This document shows, in pieces, positions 52,901 to 61,649 of a DNA stretch of 64,000 nt. The stretch comes from an uncultured Chitinophaga sp. (GTDB lineage: Bacteria; Bacteroidota; Bacteroidia; Cytophagales; Cyclobacteriaceae). The notes under the pieces are model-generated. The model ran no database searches. It saw only the letters and a list, made by a program, of their open reading frames with translations, and was not told where the DNA came from. The stretch lies in contig CABHOK010000003.1 in assembly GCA_902168205.1 (NCBI GenBank), positions 1,612,001-1,676,000 of the forward strand, given 5' to 3'. The translations under genes were made by a program, and so were the position numbers. Numbering within the stretch: the stretch's first letter is position 1; every line of letters starts with the position of its first letter.

Positions 52901-53798
52901 CAACATAGAATATAGTGTTGGACAGAACATGGTAGAAGCATCGCGCGGATATTTACCGGATTACCTGATTGATTACTGGGTTAGTTTATACAATCGCTCC
53001 TTTACAGGAGAATCTGTATCGGAAGAGTATATCGGTAAAATTGTTACGACACAAAATTCGGTGCACCCGATCATCGAGAATGACCGCATTGTAGGTGCAT
53101 CGGTATATACGCGTGATATCACTGAACTGAAACGCAAGGCTCAGGAACTATCGGAAGCCAACAAGAAAATAGGAGAGTTGAAACTCATGGCACTGCGTTC
53201 TGTTATGAATCCGCATTTTATTTTCAATGCATTAAACTCGATACAATACTTCATCGCGAAGAACGATCGTCAGAATGCGATCAACTATCTCTCTACATTC
53301 TCCAAACTTATACGCGGTGTACTCACACACTCGGTGCGAGACAAGATTAACCTGGCCGATGAACTTGATTTGCTTCGTTACTATATAAACCTGGAGATGG
53401 TTCGGTTCGAGAATAAATTTGAGTTTGTACTGGATGTTGATCCCGGGCTTGACCTGGACAACATCGAGATACCATCGCTGTTGATTCAGCCGTATGTAGA
53501 GAATGCTATTTTACATGGATTATACTCCAAGCCCGAGAAAGGACTTTTGTGTATAGCTGTGAAAAATGATGGCGATCGTGTATTGTTTAGTGTTGAGGAC
53601 AATGGCATCGGCCGCAAGGCATCACAAGCTTTACGCGCCAAGAATTTTCCAAAGCATAAGTCTATGGGAACCATCCTGACGGAAGAACGACTGCGATTAA
53701 TCAATGAGCAGGATAAAGTTGCATTGGAGATTCAGGACTTGCAGGATCGTGCCGGAAATGCAACCGGAACCCGCGTAAATATTTGGGTACGATTCTGA
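49968..53798 (+). CDS. LytS-like histidine kinase with eight PAS domains
   Basis: A 1276-residue soluble kinase. Eight PAS domains run from about residue 15 to 1060, with a coiled coil between the second and third (EREEELATAEEELRQSNDQL). PAS 4 and 5 are near copies of each other (FHSNPNLMMIVRESDRMIAD, FDLNPDLMLIFRERDLQLVE), as are PAS 6 to 8 (the xxIWSVDxxYRI pattern). The C-terminal domain (about 1068-1276) is of the LytS/YehU type with H1083 in NPHFIFNALNSIQYFI and an ATPase with VENAILHGL and VEDNGIGRKA. The only plausible start is TTG 49968. The LytTR regulator 44 bases downstream is its likely partner. Confidence 0.92.
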   Translation: MNNITEKEFNELLDPELFSAILDTLGEAIWTIDFTRNQLHWFSSAANRIKYAIPDDEALNDFWRNNIHPDDRERAVSGFENALRDSSVSVYIHDYRFCAAGHVYYIHDTIRLLRDAAGNVRRVIGAWRDTTHLHTREQQMNELLARLEAERNRFKRIAELSNAAMWEVDLATRKLQWMAGNATLEEFGFNNPAYTLEDWISDIHIEDRERVVKNFDHAVETQENFFDTYRFHKKSGGIVHVIDQGTFVRDASGKAIKAVGSWIDISRERKREEVLERSLEQQRALNHVLQEREEELATAEEELRQSNDQLSHHIRQLSAREFILNQSQKLARIGSWEYHPDNKTMFWSNEMYNIFGVDQSFNTNDLREIEQRFEMPDRELIQEIFRQMESRQRESFDITGRILTPLGYRKWVRITAYPIEEDGIAQRMVGLVFDITYLKEAEERIKSSELKFSRAFHSNPNLMMIVRESDRMIADVNECIETVMGYTRQEILGKTLNDVKFFIYEKDREAFYERYNANKTVEIECPCVRKDGSIIYVIVSSNRLEIEGVPYILSVVRDVSERRNAEERFRKSFDLNPDLMLIFRERDLQLVEVNEKLQSLAGYTRQDVIGKSSRDFNLWAISEDRDKYFSTLASQGHVTIDSVFLRKNGTHFLGTISAQRVHLHGENHLLVVVRDTTEKKIIEQNLVKSEANLQSILNHTEYFIWSVDIRYKLLRFNNRFAEYFKRFQKTDLFVGMPILDFINPASFSDFWRSKYEIVKNGRATEEFDIETNNRIYHCVLHPIFVEDEISGITAYMDDITSKRQAEERLMLSEANLQATVNNTKFMVWAVDREHRVIICNQTFQEYIKRNHNIEITYGQPIISAAWNLPDASWLRDVWSERYSRACAGESYELQEQRNDRYFKYSISPIVGKDSVITGVTVFAEDITEQKIAEDKIRENEIKLNAIINNTDLSIWSVDMDYRITAINNVFFETMKELYNIEYSVGQNMVEASRGYLPDYLIDYWVSLYNRSFTGESVSEEYIGKIVTTQNSVHPIIENDRIVGASVYTRDITELKRKAQELSEANKKIGELKLMALRSVMNPHFIFNALNSIQYFIAKNDRQNAINYLSTFSKLIRGVLTHSVRDKINLADELDLLRYYINLEMVRFENKFEFVLDVDPGLDLDNIEIPSLLIQPYVENAILHGLYSKPEKGLLCIAVKNDGDRVLFSVEDNGIGRKASQALRAKNFPKHKSMGTILTEERLRLINEQDKVALEIQDLQDRAGNATGTRVNIWVRF

Positions 53799-53841
53799 GG
53801 TTATAAAGGTTTACTTTTTTAACTTGTGTAAGCCCCAAACT

Positions 53842-54591
53842 ATGATCAACGCTATAATTGTAGACGATGAGCTGAAAAGCCGTGAAAGTCTGAAAATTTT
53901 ACTGGAAGAGTTTTGTGATAATGTCGCTGTTAAAGCGCTATGCCAGGACGTTGCAGAAGCTGTGCAGGCGATTCAGCAATATAAACCTGATGTTGTGTTT
54001 CTCGATATACAATTGCAACGTGAAACCGGTTTTGATCTGCTGACACAACTCGGTGATTTTGATTTTGAAGTCATCTTTACCACCGCCTATGCCGAGTATG
54101 CTATCAAAGCTTTCAAGTTTGCTGCGATCGATTACCTGTTAAAGCCCATTGACATTGAAGAATTGAAACGGGCGCTCACCAAAGTAGAGAAGCGCATGAA
54201 CGCCTCCATCTCGTTGCGCCTGCAACAACTGATGCAGAACCTGAAAAACACCTCCTCGGAAAATTACAAACTGGCCTTGCCCACCACAGATGGTTTGGTG
54301 TTTGTCAAGATGCAGGACATTTTGTATTGTGAAGCCTCGAGTAACTATACAGAAATCACCGTGATGGACGGAAAGAAATATATAGTAAGTCGCACGCTGA
54401 AAGAATATGAAGACATGCTGGGCGAACATAATTTCTATCGCATCCACAATTCATACCTCATTAACCTCAACGCCATAAAAAAATACGTGCGTGGAGAAGG
54501 TGGATACGTGATCATGGCAAACGACAAATCGCTCGATGTTTCAAAGCGAAAGAAAGAAGGCTTTCTGGCGCGCATAGGGGCCAAATTGTAG
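53842..54591 (+). CDS. LytTR-family response regulator
   Basis: A 249-residue regulator with a receiver domain (about 2-120; acidic D8-D9, phosphorylation site D55 in VFLDIQLQRETG, lysine in LLKPID) and a LytTR DNA-binding domain (about 145-245; QDILYCEASSNYTEITVMDG, YRIHNSYLINLNAIKKYVRG). It is the standard partner for LytS-type kinases and follows the eight-PAS kinase closely. ATG 53842 is chosen over TTG 53824. Targets are unknown; the GAF-PAS gene directly downstream is one candidate. Confidence 0.93.
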   Translation: MINAIIVDDELKSRESLKILLEEFCDNVAVKALCQDVAEAVQAIQQYKPDVVFLDIQLQRETGFDLLTQLGDFDFEVIFTTAYAEYAIKAFKFAAIDYLLKPIDIEELKRALTKVEKRMNASISLRLQQLMQNLKNTSSENYKLALPTTDGLVFVKMQDILYCEASSNYTEITVMDGKKYIVSRTLKEYEDMLGEHNFYRIHNSYLINLNAIKKYVRGEGGYVIMANDKSLDVSKRKKEGFLARIGAKL

Positions 54592-54706
54592 CGAGAAGTA
54601 CCTGACTTTTTCCGTTTCCAGATACTAACCGAAACCCGCCACTTACTCATTGAGAATCTCCGGACAGTGCTTCTGAAAGTACATTGCATGAAATTTCAAT
54701 TTCCGG

Positions 54707-57286
54707 ATGAAAGCACTTTCCTATTCTATCATCAAGAAGACTAATCTTAACACATTACAACAGCAACTTTCTTTATATCAGTCGCAGATTACGAGTGCTA
54801 CACAATTCGTAAAAGCGATTGAACAGGGCAACCTCGATATACAATACAACAATACCGATGAAGTAGGCGATGAAAACTCGCTGGCATCTTCGCTTGTGAG
54901 CATGCGCGACCAGATGAAGAAATTTTCATCGGAAGAGAAGCAGCGTAACTGGGTAACAGAAGGACTGGCGCGTTTTGTAGACATTCTGCGCGCCAAGAAT
55001 GATGACCTGGCAGCGTTAACCAATCAGGTAATCAGCAGTCTCGTAAAATATATGGAAGCCAACCAGGGCGCACTATATATACTGGACGATGAAGACCCGA
55101 ATAATATAGCATTGGAACTGGTAGCGTGCTACGCTTACAACCGTCAGAAGCATTTAAACCAACGTTTTGCACTGGGTGAGGGTATTATCGGTCAGGTCGT
55201 GTTAGAGAAGAACACTACATATTTAAAGACGATTCCAAAAGATTATATCCGCATTACATCAGGACTTGGCCAAGGCTTGCCACGCAACCTGCTGGTAGTG
55301 CCGTTAAAAATAGAAGAGCGTGTGTGGGGGGTAGTAGAAATTGCATCCTTCCAGGAAATAGGACAGCACCAGATTGAATTCGTAGAGAAGCTTGGAGAAA
55401 GTATAGCTTCTACCATATCAGCTGTGAAAGGCAGCGAGCGTACTAAGAAATTATTGCACGAGTCGCAGGTGCAGGCAGAGCAGATGCGTTCACAGGAAGA
55501 AGAGATGCGTCAGAACCTCGAAGAGCTTGCCGCTACACAGGAAGAAATGCAGCGCATTATCCGTGAAGTACAAAGTCAGGAAGGATACCTGAATGAAGTA
55601 CTGAACGCATCAAAGGACTCTATCTTTACTGTCGACAGAAGCTTTCAGGTGATCAGCTTCAACAAGGCATTTGTGGGCGGTTTGGCAGCTATGGGCGTGG
55701 AGCCTCGCAAGGGAATGGATATACTCAGCGTGTTTCAGTATGGCGAACAACGCGACAAGCAACGGAGGTACTATACGCGCGCGTTGGAAGGCGAGACGTT
55801 TGATATAACAGAGTCATTTGACCTGGGAGGAATACAATCATATTTCATTAGCAACTATTCGCCACTGCGCCAAGAGAACGGAGAAGTGTTTGCCGCAGCG
55901 TGCTATGCAAAAGACGTAACGGAAATGATGCGTGCCCGCCATGAAGCCGAGCGACTGGCGCACCAGGCACAACAGGCGAATGAAGAAATGAAAGCGCAGG
56001 AAGAAGAACTGCGCCAGAACATGGAGGAACTTTCGGCTACGCAGGAAGAAATGCAGCGTATACTCACCGAAGTACAAAGTAAAGAACGGTATGTAAGTGA
56101 AATTCTGAACGCATCGGCAGAATCCATCTTTACACTCGATCGCGATTTCAGAGTGGTAAGCTATAACAGTGCATTCACCAAAGGTCTTACCGAAATAGGT
56201 ATCGTTGTTGAAAAAGGTTTTGATATCCTCTCGTTGTTTGGTGACAACGAAGCAAAGAAGAAAGAGCACCGTTCGTTCTACGAGCGTGCATTTAAGGGTG
56301 AAGCATACGAAGTAAACGATACGATCGAGATAAACGGAGTAAAGTCTCACTTCCTGAATCTGTACTCACCTATACGTGATGACAAGGGAACCGTGATCGA
56401 GATTGCCTGCTTTGCGAAGAATCTTACTGAAATTGTAAACGCGCGTAACGAAGCGAAAGACAAAGAAGTATATCTCAACAACATGCTCAATGCTACCAGC
56501 GATGCCATTCTTACCGTTGATAAGAATTTGCACGTGGTGATGGCGAACGATATTATGCTGAAGACCTTCCGTGCGCAGGGTATACCGATCGATGTAGGCT
56601 TTCACGTAACCAGGCTGTCCAAAGGAAATGAAGAAGAACAATTCCTGCTTCCTTATAAAAAAGCATTGGCCGGAGAAGTGGTAGAGATGACGCGCAGCTA
56701 TTTCGAACATCATTATCTCATTACCTATAATCCGTTACGCGATGCAGCGGGCGAAGTTATAGGTGTAAGTCTTTTTACAAAAGATATAACCAGCCAGATT
56801 AACCTGCAACAGCAAACTGAAAAGCTGCTGGCGGAAGCGCAGGGTATGAAACGCGATCTTGAAATTCGCGAGAGTGTATTTACCCTCACCACCATTCTGT
56901 CCGAAGCAGATGTACATGGAACGATCCTCGCGGTGAACAGAAAGCTTTGCGAAGTTTCCAAGTATACAGAAGAAGAACTCATTGGCAAACCACACAGTAT
57001 ATTTCGTCACCCGGATATGCCGAAAGAACTCTTCCGCGTGTTCTGGGAAACAATTAAGAAAGGTGAAGTCTTTAAAGGCATCATTAAGAACCGTGCAAAA
57101 GATGGAAGCTATTATTGGGTAGATGCCACTATTGTACCGGTAAAAGATGAAGCCGGTAAAATTGTAAAATATATAGGTGCACGTTATCATATTGAAGATT
57201 CTGAAATGGCCTTGCTGCTATATAATCGCCAGGCTAAACGATTGAACCTTCCGCAGCTGAAAAATGGAGTGCACGTTGTAAAATAA
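54707..57286 (+). CDS. GAF and multi-PAS sensor without an output domain
   Basis: An 859-residue soluble protein. A HAMP-like start (about 25-80) leads into a GAF domain (about 95-245, HLNQRFALGEGIIGQVVLEK), a coiled coil, and four PAS domains (about 295-860). Two coiled-coil segments are duplicated almost word for word: QEEEMRQNLEELAATQEEMQ and QEEELRQNMEELSATQEEMQ. The last PAS ends SIFRHPDMPKELFRVFW, as in Aer-type receptors and chemotaxis-linked sensors. No kinase, cyclase or methyl-accepting domain is present, so it must signal by contact with another protein, possibly the degenerate kinase or CheB downstream. Confidence 0.87.
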   Translation: MKALSYSIIKKTNLNTLQQQLSLYQSQITSATQFVKAIEQGNLDIQYNNTDEVGDENSLASSLVSMRDQMKKFSSEEKQRNWVTEGLARFVDILRAKNDDLAALTNQVISSLVKYMEANQGALYILDDEDPNNIALELVACYAYNRQKHLNQRFALGEGIIGQVVLEKNTTYLKTIPKDYIRITSGLGQGLPRNLLVVPLKIEERVWGVVEIASFQEIGQHQIEFVEKLGESIASTISAVKGSERTKKLLHESQVQAEQMRSQEEEMRQNLEELAATQEEMQRIIREVQSQEGYLNEVLNASKDSIFTVDRSFQVISFNKAFVGGLAAMGVEPRKGMDILSVFQYGEQRDKQRRYYTRALEGETFDITESFDLGGIQSYFISNYSPLRQENGEVFAAACYAKDVTEMMRARHEAERLAHQAQQANEEMKAQEEELRQNMEELSATQEEMQRILTEVQSKERYVSEILNASAESIFTLDRDFRVVSYNSAFTKGLTEIGIVVEKGFDILSLFGDNEAKKKEHRSFYERAFKGEAYEVNDTIEINGVKSHFLNLYSPIRDDKGTVIEIACFAKNLTEIVNARNEAKDKEVYLNNMLNATSDAILTVDKNLHVVMANDIMLKTFRAQGIPIDVGFHVTRLSKGNEEEQFLLPYKKALAGEVVEMTRSYFEHHYLITYNPLRDAAGEVIGVSLFTKDITSQINLQQQTEKLLAEAQGMKRDLEIRESVFTLTTILSEADVHGTILAVNRKLCEVSKYTEEELIGKPHSIFRHPDMPKELFRVFWETIKKGEVFKGIIKNRAKDGSYYWVDATIVPVKDEAGKIVKYIGARYHIEDSEMALLLYNRQAKRLNLPQLKNGVHVVK

Positions 57287-57352
57287 CAAGCAGGTTTTTA
57301 GGGTAGGAGGACTGGCACGCGCAAGTGTGCTTAAACAGGAGGGGGAATTTAG

Positions 57353-58459
57353 ATGACATCGCTCACGGACATTTCGCTGAGTCTGATTTCAGAAGAAGAG
57401 ATCAGGCAAAAGCTCACGTCAGTTTTTGTTGAATCCATTATACTGACGAATAAGTTTGACATCGATCTCATCAGCAATGATGTGCTGGATGCCCTGGGCT
57501 ATGCATTGGAAGAAGTACAGGGAAAAGGTATCAGCTTCCTGAACTATAAAGAGAACCTGCAAAACCTGTTGCTCAGTAATTTGAACCGTGGTTTTTTTGA
57601 AGAGGCAACAGCAACATTAAAAGGTCGCCATAACAAACCGGTTGTGTTTAGTATATCCGGTTTTTACCTCGGGTTGGTGAGTAACATCAACGGCTATATT
57701 ATTCTCAAGGTAAAGAATCTCGATAAGGTAAAAGAACAAACACGCAGTCACGACAGCCGGCACGAAGACCTTGATAATTTTGTATACCGTGCTGCTCACG
57801 ATCTGCGCGGACCGCTCGCTTCTATACGTGGACTCGTAGGCGTAATGAAGCTTCGTAAAGATAATGCGGAAGTGGACACACTGCTGGAGATGCTTGATTC
57901 ATGCGCAGCTAACCTGGATGAACGTCTCTTTAAACTTCTATACCTGGCAGATTCACACGAGGCAGAAATTCCATCCGGTGATCTGAAGCTTGCCTTGCTT
58001 GAACAAACTCTTCGTGAAACGCTGGCATTGAACTGCCTGCTCGATGTTGTGAATTTTCATTTCACCAGCGATCATGCGGAAATCTGTGGTGTGCATGAGC
58101 ACCTGGTGCAATCGCTTTTGAATAACATCTTGCTCTACATTATCAGTCTGCCACGAAAAGATGGAGCAACAATCAACTGTCATATCTCTAAAAACGATAA
58201 CGGTTTGCTCATCCAGATTCGGGCGGCAGGTTTTACGGTAGGGTGTACTATTCGCCAGGCGTTGCTACAGCGAACTTCATTGTACTCGGAGCTACTCATT
58301 TCACCGAACCTGATCAACTATTACGCAGCCCGCAAAATAGCGCAGGCCATGCAGGCACAGGTGCGACTTTGTTTTCCACATGATGATGTGCAGGAAATTC
58401 ACATGCAAATCCCTTTTCAGACTGATTCTGCTGTGATTTCACAAGGTGCCAAACCGTGA
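57353..58459 (+). CDS. PAS/HisKA kinase-like protein with eroded ATPase domain
   Basis: A 368-residue soluble protein with a PAS-like domain (about 25-130), a clear HisKA helix pair with H149 in YRAAHDLRGPLASIRGL, and a C-terminal region where HATPase should lie. That region keeps an N-box remnant (LLNNILLYI) but lacks DxGxG and the G2 glycine lid, so ATP binding is doubtful. It may be a phosphotransfer scaffold or a dimerisation partner for another kinase. A strong AGGAGG sequence lies 10 bases before the ATG, unusual for this phylum. It follows the GAF-PAS sensor gene by 66 bases. Confidence 0.82.
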   Translation: MTSLTDISLSLISEEEIRQKLTSVFVESIILTNKFDIDLISNDVLDALGYALEEVQGKGISFLNYKENLQNLLLSNLNRGFFEEATATLKGRHNKPVVFSISGFYLGLVSNINGYIILKVKNLDKVKEQTRSHDSRHEDLDNFVYRAAHDLRGPLASIRGLVGVMKLRKDNAEVDTLLEMLDSCAANLDERLFKLLYLADSHEAEIPSGDLKLALLEQTLRETLALNCLLDVVNFHFTSDHAEICGVHEHLVQSLLNNILLYIISLPRKDGATINCHISKNDNGLLIQIRAAGFTVGCTIRQALLQRTSLYSELLISPNLINYYAARKIAQAMQAQVRLCFPHDDVQEIHMQIPFQTDSAVISQGAKP

Positions 58460-58599
58460 CTTTCCACTTACTCAGAAAAAGTATCCACTTGCTCATTTCG
58501 GCTACTGCACCGCCTCTTCGCATCATACCTTTGCTACGCATACACAGTAAAATTCTCCTGTACATTTATAGGTTTTGGGTTTAGGGTTACAGGAATTAG

Positions 58600-58637
58600 A
58601 AAAGCTTCTGGCAGACGGCCTGAAGCTTTTTCTTTTT
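58600..58637 (+). terminator. Terminator at the end of the kinase cluster
   Basis: AAAAGCTTC (58600-58608) pairs with GAAGCTTTT (58622-58630), with a small inner GGC/GCC pairing, followed by TCTTTTTT. It separates the sensor genes from cheB. Confidence 0.85.
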
Positions 58638-58871
58638 TATAACCACGCAGCCAGTTGATCTCACAACAACGCTTTCGTAAATTTTTAGAACACATGACGA
58701 CATCTTTCTGATGTGAATCAGATATATTTCAGCCTGTGAAGGGATTATGAAGGTAGTGATAGAGAAATTAGGTATAGCGTATCAGAGTCGTATAACACCT
58801 TCCATGGGAAGGCAACAGAAAGATTGTCATGCAATGAGGAATGTATACCGAACCATAATCTTCTAACCTGC

Positions 58872-59924
58872 ATGGAACGGCCTATAAAAGTTATGGTGAT
58901 TGACGACTCTGCATTGGTGCGTCAGACACTGAAAGACATCATATCATCAGACTCTCAACTCGAAGTAATTTCAACCGCGGCAGACCCTTATATTGCTGCG
59001 AACAAAATACGTCATAACATTCCCGATGTCATCACGCTGGATATAGAGATGCCGCGCATGGACGGACTAACATTTCTGAAGACACTCATGATCCAGTGTC
59101 CATTGCCCGTAGTGATCATTTCAAGCCTGACACAGGAGGGAAGTCGCATGGCATTGCGTGCCCTCGATCTTGGTGCCGTTGAAGTGGTGGCAAAGTCAGA
59201 GATCCGTGCCACCAAAGCTCATCTCGAAGAATCGAAGATCCGCATCACAGATGCCATCAAGGCTGCGTATATGGCACCCGTTAGGCGCCTGGCGCTGAAC
59301 AGACCGTTACGTGAAGAGAAGCCATTTATCAAGAGTGTACGGCCCTCCACAAATGAAACCTCTGACAGCATCATTGCCATCGGTGCTTCTACCGGTGGCA
59401 CAGAAGCACTGCGCTATATATTGAAAGATGTGCCTGCCAATAATGTGGGCATTGTGGTAACACAGCACATGCCTGCGGGTTTTACGCGCTCGTTTGCCGA
59501 GCAGCTCAACTCGCTTTGTGAAGTAACAGTAAAGGAAGCGAGCGATGGCGATCACATTATGCGCGGCCATGTATATATAGCCCCCGGCGGCAAGCACATG
59601 GAAATATACCGTAACGGTACGATGTTCTTCGTCCGCGTAAGGGATGGTGAACTGGTGAACCGCCACCGGCCTTCAGTCGATGTACTCTTCAACTCGGTAG
59701 CAAAACATGCCGGCATGAATGCACTCGGTGTTATTATGACGGGTATGGGCCGCGATGGTGCCGAAGGCCTGCTTGCCATGAAAGCAGCAGGAGCGAAGAC
59801 TATAGCGCAGGACGAAGCGTCCAGTGTTGTATTTGGTATGCCACGCGAAGCGATTAAACTCGGTGCTGCTGACCTGGTGTTGTCACTGACAGAAATATCA
59901 GAGCGTATAAAAAAATATACCTGA
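58872..59924 (+). CDS. cheB: Chemotaxis-type protein-glutamate methylesterase
   Basis: A 350-residue cytosolic enzyme. A receiver domain (about 4-125; phosphorylation site D57 in TLDIEMPRMDG) is joined to a CheB methylesterase domain (about 160-350). The catalytic triad is visible: S173 in GASTGGT, H199 in TQHMPAGFTRSF and D295 in MGRDGAEG. It removes methyl groups from receptor glutamates and deamidates glutamines. No cheA, cheR, cheW or methyl-accepting receptor is in the window, so it may serve a chemosensory system elsewhere or the nearby sensors. ATG 58872 is chosen over TTG 58824. Confidence 0.92.
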   Translation: MERPIKVMVIDDSALVRQTLKDIISSDSQLEVISTAADPYIAANKIRHNIPDVITLDIEMPRMDGLTFLKTLMIQCPLPVVIISSLTQEGSRMALRALDLGAVEVVAKSEIRATKAHLEESKIRITDAIKAAYMAPVRRLALNRPLREEKPFIKSVRPSTNETSDSIIAIGASTGGTEALRYILKDVPANNVGIVVTQHMPAGFTRSFAEQLNSLCEVTVKEASDGDHIMRGHVYIAPGGKHMEIYRNGTMFFVRVRDGELVNRHRPSVDVLFNSVAKHAGMNALGVIMTGMGRDGAEGLLAMKAAGAKTIAQDEASSVVFGMPREAIKLGAADLVLSLTEISERIKKYT

Positions 59925-59943
59925 TGTAGATCATACACCAGGT
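59911..59943 (-). terminator. Terminator of the phosphate transporter gene, overlapping the cheB end
   Basis: ACCTGATGTA (59919-59928) and TACACCAGGT (59934-59943, one mismatch) form a hairpin; on the minus strand it is followed by a run of seven Ts. The stem includes the cheB stop codon. Confidence 0.7.
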
Positions 59944-59971
59944 ATAGCTATAGGTTGTTTAGGGAAGTCTG

Positions 59972-61384
59972 TTAGAATATAGCGCGGAACAGCAGGAATA
60001 ACGTTCCGGAAAGAACGATTACTACCGGCAGTGTAAGCAACCACGCCATAAGAATGTTACGCACCGTATCGGCCTGAAGATTCTTCACACCTTTGCTCGC
60101 CACCATGCTACCCGCAATACCGGATGACAACACGTGCGTTGTACTCACCGGCAGTGATAGATACGTTGATATACTGATGGTGCTGGCAGCAATAATTTCT
60201 GCGCTGGCGCCTTGTGCATAGTTCAAATGTTCTTTCCCAATCTTCTCACCGATCGTTTTTACAATACGCTTCCAGCCGATCATGGTACCAAGTCCCAATG
60301 AAAGAGCGATCATAATGATAACCCACTGTGGAGAGTAATCGGTTATTTTCTTTACTTCTTTCATTTCATTCTTGATCGTATTCTTCTCGCTTTCGCTGAG
60401 GCGCAGCTCAGGTTTTTCAAGAAGCGCCTTCATGTGGCGATCTACCAGCAGTATATCTTTTCGTACAATGAAGCGCTCTTCTTTCCTGATCCCTTCAACT
60501 GAAGGTATTGAGCTGAGTTTAGCGATCAGCTCGCGATTCATCTTATGGGCATCTTCAAACTTTACGCGATCAGGTGCTGAAAGCGGAGAAGGATCAATAG
60601 AACCCATCACCGTTTCAATCCGCTGCAGCGGAGCAACCAATGTACTCGGAACTACTTTTGAATTCAATGCAAAGTATGTAGGCACGATACCGATCAGGAT
60701 CAGCATCACAAGCCCAACACCTTTTTGTCCATCGTTAGAGCCGTGTGACAAGCTTACGCTGCCGCAGGTAAGGATCAACAGGCCACGTATAACCGCGGGC
60801 GGAGGTGTGTTCTTTTTAGGTTCCTTGAAGAGACTGTCACCATAGGAAGTTTTCTTGGTGAGGTTTCTGATCAGGAACATCAGGATGATCGTCATGGAGA
60901 AACCAAAGAGGGGAGAGATGAGCAGCGATAAGCCGATCTCCTGCGCCTTGCCCCAGTTCACAGCAGCTTCGCGTGAATCCGGTAACAACGAGTAGGCTAT
61001 ACCCACACCGAGTATAGAACCGATCAGCGTATGCGAGCTTGAGCAGGGTATACCAAAATACCACGTTAATAAATTCCAGAAGATAGCACTGAGCAGAAGC
61101 GCCATGACCATCGACAAACTGTGTGCAATGTTTTGATCGACAAGCGATTCAACCGGCAGCAGGTTAATAATACCTACGGCAACACCTACACCACCGATCA
61201 GTACCCCCACAAAATTGCAGATACCGGAGTAGATCACGGCTGTCCAGGGCTTTAGTGAATTGGTATAAATGACAGTAGCCACAGCGTTGGCCGTATCGTG
61301 AAATCCATTCACAAATTCAAATCCGCAGGCAGCAATAAGACACAGAATTAGCAGGACAGAGTAAGAAAGGTCTAATTCAAACAT
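59972..61384 (-). CDS. pit: Pit-family inorganic phosphate transporter
   Basis: A 470-residue inner-membrane transporter. The two PiT signature repeats are present: GFEFVNGFHDTANAVATVIY near residue 22 and GASAEIIAASTISISTYLSL with VSTTHVLSSGIAG near 400. A long central hydrophilic segment (about 255-345, with RIETVMGSIDPSPLSAPDRV) interrupts the helices, as in many Bacteroidota members. It imports phosphate, usually as a metal-phosphate complex, with protons. It also is a route for arsenate entry in other bacteria, which links loosely to the ars operon. No phoU gene lies beside it. Confidence 0.92.
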   Translation of the reverse strand: MFELDLSYSVLLILCLIAACGFEFVNGFHDTANAVATVIYTNSLKPWTAVIYSGICNFVGVLIGGVGVAVGIINLLPVESLVDQNIAHSLSMVMALLLSAIFWNLLTWYFGIPCSSSHTLIGSILGVGIAYSLLPDSREAAVNWGKAQEIGLSLLISPLFGFSMTIILMFLIRNLTKKTSYGDSLFKEPKKNTPPPAVIRGLLILTCGSVSLSHGSNDGQKGVGLVMLILIGIVPTYFALNSKVVPSTLVAPLQRIETVMGSIDPSPLSAPDRVKFEDAHKMNRELIAKLSSIPSVEGIRKEERFIVRKDILLVDRHMKALLEKPELRLSESEKNTIKNEMKEVKKITDYSPQWVIIMIALSLGLGTMIGWKRIVKTIGEKIGKEHLNYAQGASAEIIAASTISISTYLSLPVSTTHVLSSGIAGSMVASKGVKNLQADTVRNILMAWLLTLPVVIVLSGTLFLLFRAIF

Positions 61385-61649
61385 AAGAGTTGAAATTCGG
61401 GCGCAATCTAAGCTGATTTACTACACCCATTGTTATGGCTATGTTAACTTTTTTAATTCAAAAACACTTGGATCGTATTAATTGTGTTGATTGTCAATTT
61501 GTTATGTCGTTTTGGAGTGATAACTTTTGTTTGTGTGCACCCGCCAAAAAACACGAACCAGCTTACGTAAATTTAAGGGATCGGAAGCTCATGGAAAAAG
61601 GAAAATAGTATCTTGAACCCTCTTACTTTTCAGAAAGTTGAGCAGCCGA

